Assembly: GCA_013416405.1 (NCBI GenBank)
Contig: JACCET010000001.1
Span: 558,001 to 622,000, forward strand
Direction of reading: 5' to 3'
Origin: Alcaligenaceae bacterium
Lineage (GTDB): Bacteria; Pseudomonadota; Gammaproteobacteria; Burkholderiales; Burkholderiaceae_B
Length of the DNA: 64,000 bases
Positions within the stretch are counted from its first letter, which is position 1. Each line of letters begins with the position of its first letter. This document shows positions 27,355 to 36,743 of the stretch, piece by piece. Below the pieces are notes generated by a model that worked only from the letters and a program-made list of their open reading frames with translations, made no database searches and was not told the origin of the DNA. The position numbers and the translations under genes are program-made.

Positions 27355-29139
27355 TCAATCCATATCATCCCCCGCCTGCTGCAAAGTCCACATTTGCGCA
27401 TAGCGCCCACGCCGCGCCAGCAGCTCTCGATGCGTTCCCCTTTCCAGCACTTTGCCGTGGTCCAGCACCAGGATTTCATCAGCGTCCACTATGGTGGACA
27501 GCCTGTGCGCAATAATGAGCGTAGTGCGCTCTTTGGCGATCTGATTCAACTCATCTTGTATGGATCGCTCAGTACGGGTATCGAGCGCACTGGTGGCCTC
27601 GTCCAGGATGAGTATGGGCGGGTTCTTCAATAAGGTGCGCGCAATGGCAACACGCTGTTTTTCGCCGCCGGAAAGCTTCAGACCGCGTTCGCCAACCTGT
27701 GTCTGGTAGCCATCGGGCAGCCCCATGATGAAGTCATGAATGCTGGCCGCACGCGCCGCCTGGAAGATCTCATCCTGGGTAGCCAAAGGGTTGCCGTAGG
27801 CAATGTTGTACAAAATACTGTCGTTGAACAGCACGGTATCTTGGGGAACTATGCCTATGTGCTGACGCAAGCTGGCCTGGGTCAGGCTGCGAATATCCTT
27901 GCCGTTGATCCGTATGGAGCCGGCAGTTACGTCGTAGAAGCGAAAGAGCAAGCGCGACAGGGTGGATTTGCCGGCACCCGACGAACCCACCACCGCCAGC
28001 GTTTTCCCAGCTGCAATAGTCAGGCTCACATCGAACAGAATCTGTCGCTTGCCCTCGTAGCTAAAATCCACATGGTCGAACTCTATGGATGCCTGGCTGG
28101 TCTTGAGATTGCGGGCATCGGGCAGATCGGCCACCTCCTCGCCCTGCTCCATCAAGTCGAACATGCGCTCCATGTCGGCCAGGGCATGTTTGATTTCCCT
28201 ATAGACAAATCCCAGAAAATTAAGCGGTGCATACAGCTGGGTCAGGTAGGCTGACACCAGCACGACGTCACCCACGGTCATATCGCCCTTGACCACGCCA
28301 TCGGCCGATAGCCACAGCAGCAGCGTTACGCCGAGCGTGATAATGGCGCCCTGCCCTATGTTCAGGAAATTCAACGACACCTGGTTCTTGACGGCCGAGT
28401 CCACCCACTTGCCCAGGTTGCGGTCATAACGATCCAGCTCATAGCCTTCATTGCCAAAATACTTGACCGTTTCATAATTGATCAGCGCATCGATAGCCTT
28501 GCTGTTGGCCTTGCTGTCAAGATCGTTCATGCTGCGCCGGTACACCATGCGCTTTTCGGTAACCAGCAGCGTAAACGCGATATATGCCGCTATTGTGCCC
28601 AGCGTAACCACCGCGAACGGCCAGTCATAGCGCCACAGCAGAATCCCGGCCACCATGCCGATTTCCAGCAAGGTGGGCAAAATATTGAACACCATGAAAT
28701 TGAGCAGGAAGCCTATGCCTTTGGTACCGCGCTCAATGTCGCGGCTCAGGCCACCCGTTTGACGCTGCATATGAAAACGCAGGGACAAGGCAAACAGATG
28801 TTTGAACAATTGCGCCGCAATACGCCTTATGGATCCCTGGGTTACCCGAGCAAACAAGGCATCGCGCAGTTCGCCGAATACGCTGCTGGCCAAGCGCGCA
28901 AAGCCGTACCCCAGCAACGCGGCAATCGGCAGGATCAGCATCGTGCTGGGCATGCTGAGCTGATCGACGATGTCTTTCAGGTATAGCGGCAAAATAACGC
29001 TGGCTACCTTGGCGGCCACCAGGCAGGCCATGGCGGCCATGACCCGCCATTTGAATTGCCAAACATAGGGCAATAAGGACTTCAGCGTCTGGAAATCGTT
29101 ACGACGACGAGGCGCTGGGCCTCGATGAGTGAATTTCAT
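27355..29139 (-). CDS. Atm1/HMT1-type ABC exporter (fused permease and ATPase)
   Basis: The 594-residue half-transporter has an N-terminal six-helix membrane domain (~25-320) carrying the Atm1-type hallmarks 'TGGLSRDIERGTKGIGFLL' and 'LINYETVKYFGNE', then an ATPase domain with Walker A GSSGAGKS, signature LSGGEKQR, and Walker B 'ILILDEATSALD'. Relatives export glutathione-linked sulfur or metal species and support Fe-S homeostasis, which agrees with its place next to the suf operon. Its start codon overlaps the LysR stop by four bases. The stop is close to the suf operator, and it reads in the same direction as suf. Confidence 0.92.
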   Translation of the reverse strand: MKFTHRGPAPRRRNDFQTLKSLLPYVWQFKWRVMAAMACLVAAKVASVILPLYLKDIVDQLSMPSTMLILPIAALLGYGFARLASSVFGELRDALFARVTQGSIRRIAAQLFKHLFALSLRFHMQRQTGGLSRDIERGTKGIGFLLNFMVFNILPTLLEIGMVAGILLWRYDWPFAVVTLGTIAAYIAFTLLVTEKRMVYRRSMNDLDSKANSKAIDALINYETVKYFGNEGYELDRYDRNLGKWVDSAVKNQVSLNFLNIGQGAIITLGVTLLLWLSADGVVKGDMTVGDVVLVSAYLTQLYAPLNFLGFVYREIKHALADMERMFDLMEQGEEVADLPDARNLKTSQASIEFDHVDFSYEGKRQILFDVSLTIAAGKTLAVVGSSGAGKSTLSRLLFRFYDVTAGSIRINGKDIRSLTQASLRQHIGIVPQDTVLFNDSILYNIAYGNPLATQDEIFQAARAASIHDFIMGLPDGYQTQVGERGLKLSGGEKQRVAIARTLLKNPPILILDEATSALDTRTERSIQDELNQIAKERTTLIIAHRLSTIVDADEILVLDHGKVLERGTHRELLARRGRYAQMWTLQQAGDDMD

Positions 29140-30095
29140 GGAAAAGTAGGAAAAGTATCTGCGCCCTGGATTGTACCGGGCGCCGAAGCAAAGTCGTTGC
29201 GCCGCGCTAGTTCGCCGCGTTGGCTCAGCAGCAGCTCGTAAAAAGCGCGCCCGGCACTGGACAGGCTTTTATCGCTGCGACGTATCAAATACAAAGAACG
29301 CTTTATCCGGCTGCGAGGCGCCAGAGGAATGACCTTGATCCGCTCGTGCTGGAACTGAAACAGCGTCATGGACGGCAGCAGACTGATACCCAGACCGGCA
29401 GTCACCAGACCCGTGACCGTAGCCAAGTGATCCACCTCGAGGAAGCTGTCCAGGCTGGAGAATGCAGCGTTTCGTACCAGGCTTTGACGAATGCTGCTGC
29501 CTTTGCCCAACTGAATAATCGCATTGCCTTTGAGCTCGCTCAGACGCACGGCATCGCGCTGCGCCAAAGGATGGTCATCGCGGCAAACCAAATGAAAATA
29601 GTCTTCACACAGGGGTTCGGTATGCAAACCGCTCATATCGCTGCCCTTGGCTGCCACCGCAATATCTGCCGACCCCAGCCTGACCATATCCAGGCAAGGC
29701 ACCAGCAAGGCATCGTGCAGATGCAGTTCCACCCCCGGGTACTGCTCATGAAACCTGGCATATATGCCAGGTAGCCAACCGGCGGCCAACGAAGGCAAGG
29801 CGGCCACGGCCACACTGCCTTTGCGCTTGGCGACATGATCCTGAATATCGCCCATGACGGCTTCCAAATCATTCAATAGCCGCAGCGCCGATTCATTGAA
29901 CAAATGGCCCTCGGGCGTGAGCTCTACGCGGCGGGTCGTGCGATCGAACAAACGTACCCCGGCCGCGTCTTCAAGTGAGCGTATGAGCGCGCTGAAGGCT
30001 GGCTGGGTTTGGTGGCAACGCCCAGCCGCCTTGGTGAAATGTTTTTCCTGCGCTAAAGCCACAAAGGCGCGCAGCTGGCGCGATGAAAGATTCAT
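29136..30095 (-). CDS. LysR-family transcriptional regulator
   Basis: The 319-residue protein opens with a typical LysR HTH ('LSSRQLRAFVALAQEKHFTKAAGRCHQTQPAFSALIRSLEDAAGVRLFDRTTRRVELT'), followed by a periplasmic-binding-like effector domain to about residue 290. It is divergent from the AtuA-type gene at 30190 across a 94-base AT-rich gap, the standard geometry for a regulator of that catabolic operon. Unusually, its stop codon overlaps the start of the Atm1-type exporter gene, so it may also head that transcript. The effector is unknown. Confidence 0.9.
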   Translation of the reverse strand: MNLSSRQLRAFVALAQEKHFTKAAGRCHQTQPAFSALIRSLEDAAGVRLFDRTTRRVELTPEGHLFNESALRLLNDLEAVMGDIQDHVAKRKGSVAVAALPSLAAGWLPGIYARFHEQYPGVELHLHDALLVPCLDMVRLGSADIAVAAKGSDMSGLHTEPLCEDYFHLVCRDDHPLAQRDAVRLSELKGNAIIQLGKGSSIRQSLVRNAAFSSLDSFLEVDHLATVTGLVTAGLGISLLPSMTLFQFQHERIKVIPLAPRSRIKRSLYLIRRSDKSLSSAGRAFYELLLSQRGELARRNDFASAPGTIQGADTFPTFP

Positions 30096-30189
30096 AAAAA
30101 AATAGTATTAATGAATAAGATATTTCTATTTAACTAATGAATATCATGCCCGTATAGTACGAGCAAAGCAACCACAGGCATGCACGCTC

Positions 30190-31542
30190 ATGGAGACAAA
30201 CTCATTCAAGATAGGCTGCGCCACCGGATTTTCCGGTGATCGCAGCGATGGCGTTCTGCCCGTCGTCCGGACGCTGGTGGATACGGGCGGGCACGCACTG
30301 ATATTCGAAACACTGGCCGAGCGCACGCTGGCGCTGGCCCAGCTTGAAAAAGACCGGGATCCCGAGCTGGGTTATGAGCCACTGCTGGTCGACCTGCTCA
30401 AACCCGTCCTGGGTATGTGCCTGCAGCACAATATTCGTATCGTCAGCAATTTCGGAGCCGCCAACCCACCCGCGGCGGCCCGCCGTATCAAGCTGCTGGC
30501 CCAGGAACTGGGGCTGCGTGCACCGCGCATTGCCGTGCTGTCGGGCGACCAGCTCACCGAGCCGGAGCAACTGTCTTATCTGCGCGAGCAGCTTGGTGCT
30601 GATTTCGACGGGCTGGACATCGTCAGTGCCAACGCCTACCAGGGCGCCAATGAAATTGCCCAGGCCTTGCGTGCCGATGCGGATATTGTCGTGGCCGGCC
30701 GGGTTGCTGATCCATCATTGGTGCTTGGCCCTGCGCTGGCCCACTTCGGATGGGCGGACAATGACTGGCACAAGATGGGCTGCGCCACAATAGCAGGACA
30801 CTTGCTCGAATGCGGCACGCAGGTCAGTGGCGGCTACTTTGCCGTCCCCGGCCTCAAGGATGTGCCGGGCATGGACAACCTGGGATTTCCCATCGCCGAC
30901 ATCAGCGCCACGGGCGCCGTCACCATCACCAAGGCAGCCAACACGGGCGGCGTAGTAAGCGAGCAAACCGTCAAAGAACAGCTGCTGTATGAAGTGCACA
31001 ATCCCGCAGCCTATCTGACGCCGGACGTCACCGCCGACATCAGCCAGGTTACCGTCGCCCAGACAGGGCCAGACATGGTGCGTGTCGGCCGGATCACAGG
31101 CCATCAACGCCCCGACACGCTGAAGGTCAACATCTGTCATCACGGAGGATGGCTGGCCGAGGCGGAGATTTCCTACGCGGGCGTGCAAGCCGAAGCCAGG
31201 GCGAGACTGGCGGCTGATGTCGTGCTCAAGCGGCTGGGCAATATCATGCCCCTGCGTGCCGATCTTATAGGTGTAGCCAGTATTTTTGGCGATGACGCTG
31301 GCGACTATTTGCGCAGATATCCGAGCGGTGCAGCACGCGATGTACGCCTGCGCATTGCCGGAACGCATGCGCAGAAAGAGATAGCCGAATGTGTGCTGCG
31401 CGAAGTCACCGCGCTATATTGCTGCGGGCCGGCAGGAGGGGGCGGCGTCAGAACATCGCTACGACCCAGGCTGAACAGTTTGTCGGGCACGATCCCCCGG
31501 GATCTCGCTCCGGCCAGTTGGTCGTTTATGGAGGACGCATAA
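30190..31542 (+). CDS. AtuA/DUF1446 family protein
   Basis: The 450-residue protein matches the acyclic terpene utilisation AtuA family (DUF1446): 'KIGCATGFSGDRSDG', 'GGHALIFETLAERTLALAQLEK', 'NIRIVSNFGAANPPAAARRIK', 'ADIVVAGRVADPSLVLGPALAHFGW', 'VSGGYFAVPGLKDVPGMDNLGFPIAD'. The biochemical function of the family is not established. Some members lie in terpene or branched-chain acid catabolic clusters. Its stop is directly followed by the start of the small companion gene (TAA-ATG), and a Bug receptor follows, suggesting uptake and processing of one organic acid. A divergent LysR gene likely controls it. Confidence 0.88.
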   Translation: METNSFKIGCATGFSGDRSDGVLPVVRTLVDTGGHALIFETLAERTLALAQLEKDRDPELGYEPLLVDLLKPVLGMCLQHNIRIVSNFGAANPPAAARRIKLLAQELGLRAPRIAVLSGDQLTEPEQLSYLREQLGADFDGLDIVSANAYQGANEIAQALRADADIVVAGRVADPSLVLGPALAHFGWADNDWHKMGCATIAGHLLECGTQVSGGYFAVPGLKDVPGMDNLGFPIADISATGAVTITKAANTGGVVSEQTVKEQLLYEVHNPAAYLTPDVTADISQVTVAQTGPDMVRVGRITGHQRPDTLKVNICHHGGWLAEAEISYAGVQAEARARLAADVVLKRLGNIMPLRADLIGVASIFGDDAGDYLRRYPSGAARDVRLRIAGTHAQKEIAECVLREVTALYCCGPAGGGGVRTSLRPRLNSLSGTIPRDLAPASWSFMEDA

Positions 31543-31911
31543 ATGCCATACGATGCACCACAAAACACCGTACCCCTATATCGATTGGCCCATAGCCGCA
31601 GCGGCGACAAGGGAAATATATCCAACATCAGCGTTATCGCCTTCAAGCCCGAATTCTTTCCCTTACTGAATGCTCAACTGACGGAACAAGCCGTGCTGGA
31701 GTGGTTCGCCTTTCGGCATCCCGCCCAGATACAGCGCTACACAATTGAATCGATTCATGCCCTGAACTTCGTGCTGCACGGCGTTCTGGACGGCGGCGTG
31801 AATGACGCCCTGAACCTCGATACCCATGGCAAGGCCTTGTCCTTCCATTTACTCGACTTTCCGGTAAAGCTGGACGGCACACCGGAAGCAAGCCTGGTGG
31901 ACATCACCTGA
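31543..31911 (+). CDS. Small AtuA-associated protein (C-terminal AtuA-type domain)
   Basis: The 122-residue protein starts immediately after the AtuA stop codon with no gap. The pattern 'PLYRLAHSRSGDKGNISNISVIAFKPEF' and 'LNFVLHGVLDGGVNDALNLDTHGKALSFHLLDFPV' corresponds to the domain that in other bacteria is the C-terminus of AtuA-like proteins. Here it is a separate polypeptide, so the two probably form one complex. The function is unknown. Confidence 0.8.
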   Translation: MPYDAPQNTVPLYRLAHSRSGDKGNISNISVIAFKPEFFPLLNAQLTEQAVLEWFAFRHPAQIQRYTIESIHALNFVLHGVLDGGVNDALNLDTHGKALSFHLLDFPVKLDGTPEASLVDIT

Positions 31912-31942
31912 GCTTGAAATATATCTACAAAAGGAGACTCTC

Positions 31943-32923
31943 ATGACATCCACAACTCTACGCAAGACCCTATTGGCCAGCCTGATTGGCATGTTAAGCC
32001 TGCCACTGGCCGGGCAAGCCCTGGCTGCAGGCTATCCCGACAAACCCATCACTTTTGTGGTGCCATTTGGGGCGGGCAGCGCAACCGATCAATTGGCCCG
32101 CGCCATCGGCCAGGGCATTACCGAGCAGACCGAGCAGGTGGTCGTCATCGAAAACAAGCCAGGTGCCAGCGCCATGATAGGCGCAAGCGATGTGGCCCGG
32201 GCCCAGCCAGACGGATACCGTGTGCTGATCACCACCAATACATCACAGTCCGCCAACCCGCATCTGTACAAGACGCTGAGCTACGATCCCGTGAAAGACT
32301 TTCAGCCCGTATCCCTGCTGGGCACCGGCGGACAAATCATGGTGGTGAACCTGAACTCCCCGGCCAAGACCGTCAAGGAATTCATTCAGCTTGCCAAAGA
32401 CAAGCCGGGCGAACTGACCTTTGGCAGCGGCAGCTCCAGCAGCCGGGTAGCCGGCGAACTCTTCCAGCAAATGGCGGATGTCGAGTTGCTGCATGTTCCC
32501 TACAAAAGCAATCCGCTGGTCATTACCGATTTGCTGGGCGGCCAGATAGACATGATGATGGCCGATATGGCCACGGGACTGCCGCAAGTCAAGGCGGGCA
32601 AGCTGCGCGCGCTTGGTGTCACCGACAACCAGCCTTTGCCGTTGGCACCCGATGTACCGACCATAGACAGTGCGGGCGTTCCCGGCTACAAGATGGGTTA
32701 TTGGTTCGGTGCCTACGTGCCGGCCAACACGCCGCCCGAAGTGGTCTCCAGGTTGAATGATCTGATCATCAACGCCACCACACGCAAGGCAGCGCAGCAG
32801 TTCTACACGCAGACAGGCACCAAGCCGGTCACATCGACGCCCGACGATTTGGCCAAATTCCAGGCAGAGGAAACCGAAAAATGGGGTGCCATCATCAAAA
32901 ATGCAGGCATAGAACCCTCATAA
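31943..32923 (+). CDS. Tripartite tricarboxylate transporter (Bug family) periplasmic receptor
   Basis: The 326-residue protein has a signal peptide cleaved near 'GQALAAG' (about residue 29), then the family motifs 'YPDKPITFVVPFGAGSATDQLARAIGQ', 'VIENKPGASAMIGASDVARAQPDGYRVL' and 'ELLHVPYKSNPLVITDLLGGQIDMMMADMAT'. The ATG follows AGGAG at 31932-31936. It is third in the operon after the AtuA pair, so it probably binds the substrate that pair acts on. No TctA/TctB membrane genes are in the window. Confidence 0.93.
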   Translation: MTSTTLRKTLLASLIGMLSLPLAGQALAAGYPDKPITFVVPFGAGSATDQLARAIGQGITEQTEQVVVIENKPGASAMIGASDVARAQPDGYRVLITTNTSQSANPHLYKTLSYDPVKDFQPVSLLGTGGQIMVVNLNSPAKTVKEFIQLAKDKPGELTFGSGSSSSRVAGELFQQMADVELLHVPYKSNPLVITDLLGGQIDMMMADMATGLPQVKAGKLRALGVTDNQPLPLAPDVPTIDSAGVPGYKMGYWFGAYVPANTPPEVVSRLNDLIINATTRKAAQQFYTQTGTKPVTSTPDDLAKFQAEETEKWGAIIKNAGIEPS

Positions 32924-33021
32924 GTTAACTCCTGTTACCGCTGATTTTCAGTCCGCGCACAAACAGGACTGGAACAGCTAATACAATATCCCCTGCCCCA
33001 ATGGGGTATATCGGAGAATGT

Positions 33022-33546
33022 ATGGCTGTTCCACCTTTTGACTACGACGCCGCACTGCTTGCGTGCGCGCAAGGCGATCAACACGCCTTCCAACATCTAT
33101 ATCTGCACGAGGCGCCGCATATGCTGGCGCTAGGCTTAAAAATGCTGACCGAACGCGCCGGTGCCGAAGACCTGGTCCGCGATGCCTTCATCCTTATCTG
33201 GAAGAATGCCGACAGCTACGACCCGCAAGTAAGCGGGGCAAGAGCCTGGATGCACAGCATACTTCGCTACCGTGCCCTTGGGCGACTGCGCCAGACCGGA
33301 CGTACGCGCCCGGGCCTGGCCTCGTGGTCGGACACGCTACCCACACTTCCAGCCCATGCGGGTGAAGACAGCCTGGCCCAGGTATTGAACACACTGGACG
33401 ATATTCCGCGCCAAGCCATACTGATGGCCTACTACCATGGCCACCATTACGAGCAAATCTCCGAACGCCTGGGGGCTTCAGTACCTCATATCAAGGCGCG
33501 CGTACAACAGGGGCTGGCCAAGCTCGCGGAGCGCCAGCAAGCATGA
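33022..33546 (+). CDS. ECF-type RNA polymerase sigma factor
   Basis: The 174-residue protein has region 2 ('AFQHLYLHEAPHMLALGLKMLTERAGAEDLVRDAFILIWKNADSYD', with the DxV/L-x-DAF-x-x-W pattern) and region 4 ('LNTLDDIPRQAILMAYYHGHHYEQISERLGASVPHIKARVQQGLAKL'). This is the two-domain layout of extracytoplasmic-function sigma factors. ATG at 33022 has GGAG at suitable distance. It overlaps the membrane anti-sigma gene by four bases, so the two are co-translated. Its regulon is unknown. Confidence 0.9.
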   Translation: MAVPPFDYDAALLACAQGDQHAFQHLYLHEAPHMLALGLKMLTERAGAEDLVRDAFILIWKNADSYDPQVSGARAWMHSILRYRALGRLRQTGRTRPGLASWSDTLPTLPAHAGEDSLAQVLNTLDDIPRQAILMAYYHGHHYEQISERLGASVPHIKARVQQGLAKLAERQQA

Positions 33547-34607
33547 CCAGCAGCACCCAACACGCCACCCTCCTGGCTGAATACACGCTGGGACTCTTGA
33601 ATACCAGCGAAACCGCCCAGGCGCATGCCCTGCTGGGCAGCGACCAGAATGCCGTTTCTGTTGCGCTGGCCTGGGAACAAAGCCTGCTTGAGCTGACTGA
33701 CCTGCTGGCACCGGTCGATCCATCGCCCCTGCTGCTGCAACGCATACAAAGCAGTCTGGGCCACGACACCATGCCCACGCCGGCAAGCCTTTATCGCAAG
33801 CCCGACAATGACAGTCGGCCTGAACGCGCAAACCCGGCCAGCCAGACCCGCGCCGATCCCACTGTTCCTGCGGCGCCAGTGGCATCAGCTGCTAGCGTAA
33901 GCAGCTTGCGCACCGAGCCGTCATTCAAGCCCGAACCGGTCAGTCAAACCAGCGCGCCTATCGAGACGCAGGCAAATGGCTCCGCGCCGGGCATGCAGGT
34001 GCATGCTCAGCCCCCCGCCAGCGAACCAGAACAGAGCGTAGGCACAGATGCCCTGCCACCGCCGATAGATGCACGTGGCACCACACACACAAGGGTCAAA
34101 CACGGCAACATCTGGCTCTGGCGTTGCGCGACGCTGGTCTTTGCCCTGATCGCACTGGCCCTGGCCCTGATTCCCTCTGAACCGATTCCGCCACCCATCA
34201 ATATCGTTCAGGTAGCGCCCACCCAGGCAGCCATACTGCAGGCACCCGGACAAAGCTCCACGCCTGCATGGGTCGTGACGGTGGATCCGCACAACAATAT
34301 ATTGATGAGCCCCAAGGTTCGAAGTGACATTCCCGCCGATGCGTCGGTGCAGCTGTGGACGCACAACAAAAGCCTGCCGGTGGCACGCTCACTGGGTCTG
34401 ATTGACCCCAATCAGCCTGTAGCCATACCGGCCTCCCTGATGGGTAGCATAGGCGCGGATCAAATATTTGAAATGACGCTGGAACCCCAGGGCGGCTCGC
34501 CTACGGCCAGCCCGAGCGGCCCCATACTCTTCATAGGCCGCATTGTGACGTTTGGCGCGCCAGCGCCCAAGGCAACAGAGGAAATCGCTAGCAGACCACA
34601 ACATTAA
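33543..34607 (+). CDS. Membrane anti-sigma factor (RskA-like C-terminal domain)
   Basis: The 354-residue protein has a cytoplasmic N-terminal sigma-binding region (~1-80, 'LLAEYTLGLLNTSETAQAHALLGSD...WEQSLLELTDLL'), an unusually long Pro/Ala/Ser-rich linker (~85-185), one transmembrane helix (~196-214, 'WRCATLVFALIALALALIP') and a periplasmic RskA-type domain (~220-350, 'PAWVVTVDPHNNILMSPKV...SVQLWTH...LPVARSLGLIDP'). It should hold the adjacent ECF sigma factor inactive. No zinc-binding His-x3-Cys-x2-Cys motif is visible. Its 3' end overlaps the convergent sdaA gene by 20 bases. Confidence 0.85.
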   Translation: MTSSTQHATLLAEYTLGLLNTSETAQAHALLGSDQNAVSVALAWEQSLLELTDLLAPVDPSPLLLQRIQSSLGHDTMPTPASLYRKPDNDSRPERANPASQTRADPTVPAAPVASAASVSSLRTEPSFKPEPVSQTSAPIETQANGSAPGMQVHAQPPASEPEQSVGTDALPPPIDARGTTHTRVKHGNIWLWRCATLVFALIALALALIPSEPIPPPINIVQVAPTQAAILQAPGQSSTPAWVVTVDPHNNILMSPKVRSDIPADASVQLWTHNKSLPVARSLGLIDPNQPVAIPASLMGSIGADQIFEMTLEPQGGSPTASPSGPILFIGRIVTFGAPAPKATEEIASRPQH

Positions 34608-35973
34608 CGGCCAGGCCGCCGCGCGAGGTTTCCTTGTATTTGGTGCGCATGTCGGCCCCCGTTTGACGCATGGTCTCGATGACGGCATCCAGCGACACAT
34701 GGTGAATGCCATCGCCCTGCAGCGCCAGTCGTGCCGCATTGATGGCCTTGACCGCACCCATGGCATTGCGCTCTATGCAGGGAATCTGAACCAGGCCGCC
34801 TATGGGGTCGCACGTCAGGCCAAGGTTGTGCTCCATGCCTATTTCAGCCGCGTTTTCCACCTGCTGTGGACTGCCGCCCAGCACGGCGGCCAGCCCTGCG
34901 GCCGCCATGGAACAGGCCACGCCGACCTCTCCCTGGCACCCTACTTCAGCCCCTGAAATCGATGCGTTTTCTTTATACAGAAAGCCCACGGCCGCAGCAG
35001 TCAGCAAGAAATCAATCACACCTTGCTGACTATAGCTGGGAATAAACTTCTGGTAGTAGCGCAATACGGCAGGCACCAGGCCTGCCGCCCCATTGGTTGG
35101 CGCCGTGACCACCCGCCCACTGGCCGCGTTCTCTTCATTGACAGCCATGGCAAACAGATTGACCCAATCCATGGCGTACAAGACATCGGCCTTGTTGGCG
35201 TCACGCAGCAGTTCGCGATATAGCGCGGGTGCACGGCGGCGAACTTTCAATCCGCCCGGCAAGAGCTCGTTGGCCTGCGCATTGTCTATGCCGCAACCCC
35301 GGTCTATACAGGCATTCATGACATTGGCTATTTGCAGCACGCCCTGGATAACCTCGTGCGAAGGCGCCAGTGCCGTCTCGTTAGCCATCATGATCTGCGC
35401 GACGGACAAATTCGTTGAGGCGCACAAGTCCAGCAACTGACGCCCCGTGGAGAATTCGTAGGGCACCGGATCATGCTGGGGTACGGTTTCGTCGGTTTCG
35501 ATTACATCCAGCGCCCGTATGAAGCCACCGCCTATGGACACATAGCGTTCTGTGCTGATGCTTGCACCGCTGGCATCCAGCGCCTGAAAACGCATACCAT
35601 TCGGATGCTCGACCATGGGCTTGATGCGGTAGGAAAACGCCTGTTCGGGATCAAATGCTATGGGCTGAGCACCCCATAACTGAAGCTTGCCCGTTGTTTT
35701 GACCTGGCCTATCAGTCGCGCGATATCGGAAGGTTCGACGGTATCGGGCGAAGCGCCCATAAGCCCCAGCATAATGCCCATATCGGTGCAATGCCCCTTG
35801 CCAGTTTCTGCCAACGAGCCATAAAGCGCCACATTAAGCGTCGCTACCTGATCCAGAAGGCCGCTTGCCTGCAAGTTACGCGCAAAGTTGCGGGCGGCGC
35901 GCATGGGCCCCACCGTGTGCGAGCTTGATGGACCTATGCCGATTTTGAAGATGTCAAATACCGAGAGTGTCAT
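34588..35973 (-). CDS. sdaA: L-serine ammonia-lyase (serine deaminase)
   Basis: The 461-residue single-chain Fe-S enzyme starts '[30 protein letters not shown]', the standard opening of type 2 serine deaminases, and contains '[21 protein letters not shown]', '[21 protein letters not shown]' and the C-terminal Cys near the end. The conserved Cys residues ligate the [4Fe-4S] cluster. It converts L-serine to pyruvate and ammonia in the cytoplasm. ATG at 35973 was chosen over TTG at 35982. It is monocistronic on the minus strand, with a short AraC-type gene 113 bases upstream. Confidence 0.95.
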   Translation of the reverse strand: MTLSVFDIFKIGIGPSSSHTVGPMRAARNFARNLQASGLLDQVATLNVALYGSLAETGKGHCTDMGIMLGLMGASPDTVEPSDIARLIGQVKTTGKLQLWGAQPIAFDPEQAFSYRIKPMVEHPNGMRFQALDASGASISTERYVSIGGGFIRALDVIETDETVPQHDPVPYEFSTGRQLLDLCASTNLSVAQIMMANETALAPSHEVIQGVLQIANVMNACIDRGCGIDNAQANELLPGGLKVRRRAPALYRELLRDANKADVLYAMDWVNLFAMAVNEENAASGRVVTAPTNGAAGLVPAVLRYYQKFIPSYSQQGVIDFLLTAAAVGFLYKENASISGAEVGCQGEVGVACSMAAAGLAAVLGGSPQQVENAAEIGMEHNLGLTCDPIGGLVQIPCIERNAMGAVKAINAARLALQGDGIHHVSLDAVIETMRQTGADMRTKYKETSRGGLAVNVVVC

Positions 35974-36086
35974 GGCGTGCAACCTGTGATGCAGTCCCGC
36001 CGATTCTACACCGCAGCTCCAGGGAATACACCAGGGCCAGGCTCGACCACGTCCGCAACCCGCTCATACCGTCAAAAGCAGGCCCG

Positions 36087-36500
36087 TCATAGTTCCGAAG
36101 AAGACCACCGCATGGAGCCTTGCAAGGCAGTAATTGATTCGATGGGCGCTTTTTCACGAAAGTCACTGGGCGACATGCCGACATGATCACGAAAGGCATT
36201 GGAGAAATTGGCCGTGCTGGAATAACCCAGGCGCTGCGCAATCTCCTGCACGCCTAACGAGGTTTGCACCAGCAGACGCTGCGCCCTGCACATGCGCTCC
36301 TCGCGCAGGAACTGCGACAGACTGATTCCATATTGCTTGCGGAAGATGCTGGAAAGATGCTTTTTACTGCAGCCCGTGACGTACGCCAAGTCATCCAGAC
36401 CCAGCGTGGCCGGGCCGTTGGCAACGTACTGCTTGACGGATGTCAGCAACTGTTGCTCGTTGTTTTCTTCTATTTGAATGACCGGAGGAAGGTAATACAT
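36087..36500 (-). CDS. Short AraC-type regulator, DNA-binding domain only
   Basis: From ATG at 36500 the product is 137 residues. It consists almost entirely of an AraC double HTH ('LGLDDLAYVTGCSKKHLSSIFRKQYGISLSQFLREERMCRAQRLLVQTSLGVQEIAQRLGYSSTANFSNAFRDHVGMSPSDFR') with a brief N-terminal lead. The same frame is open to a TTG at 36593, with two stop codons just upstream, so a full effector domain cannot exist. No clear ribosome site precedes either start. It is either a truncated PchR-like regulator or a stand-alone HTH protein. It lies upstream of sdaA in the same orientation. Confidence 0.6.
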   Translation of the reverse strand: MYYLPPVIQIEENNEQQLLTSVKQYVANGPATLGLDDLAYVTGCSKKHLSSIFRKQYGISLSQFLREERMCRAQRLLVQTSLGVQEIAQRLGYSSTANFSNAFRDHVGMSPSDFREKAPIESITALQGSMRWSSSEL

Positions 36501-36743
36501 GAGGGGCGTGACGAACAGGCGCAGACGACCAGGTTGGCCTGTAGCGTAAACAATGATAGACGTAAGGTACGGCCCCGCGCACCGTTTGTCCAAGCATTTA
36601 GCTCTTTATTATTTTTTGTAGATTTTAGTCACTAATATGACAAAAATTTGCTAAAAGTTCAAAAAATCCCAACAGTGTTCATGTCGGGACAGTGAACGAT
36701 GCTGGGGTTGTCGTAAGTGCCCTGCGCAGGCAGAGGACGAGTA

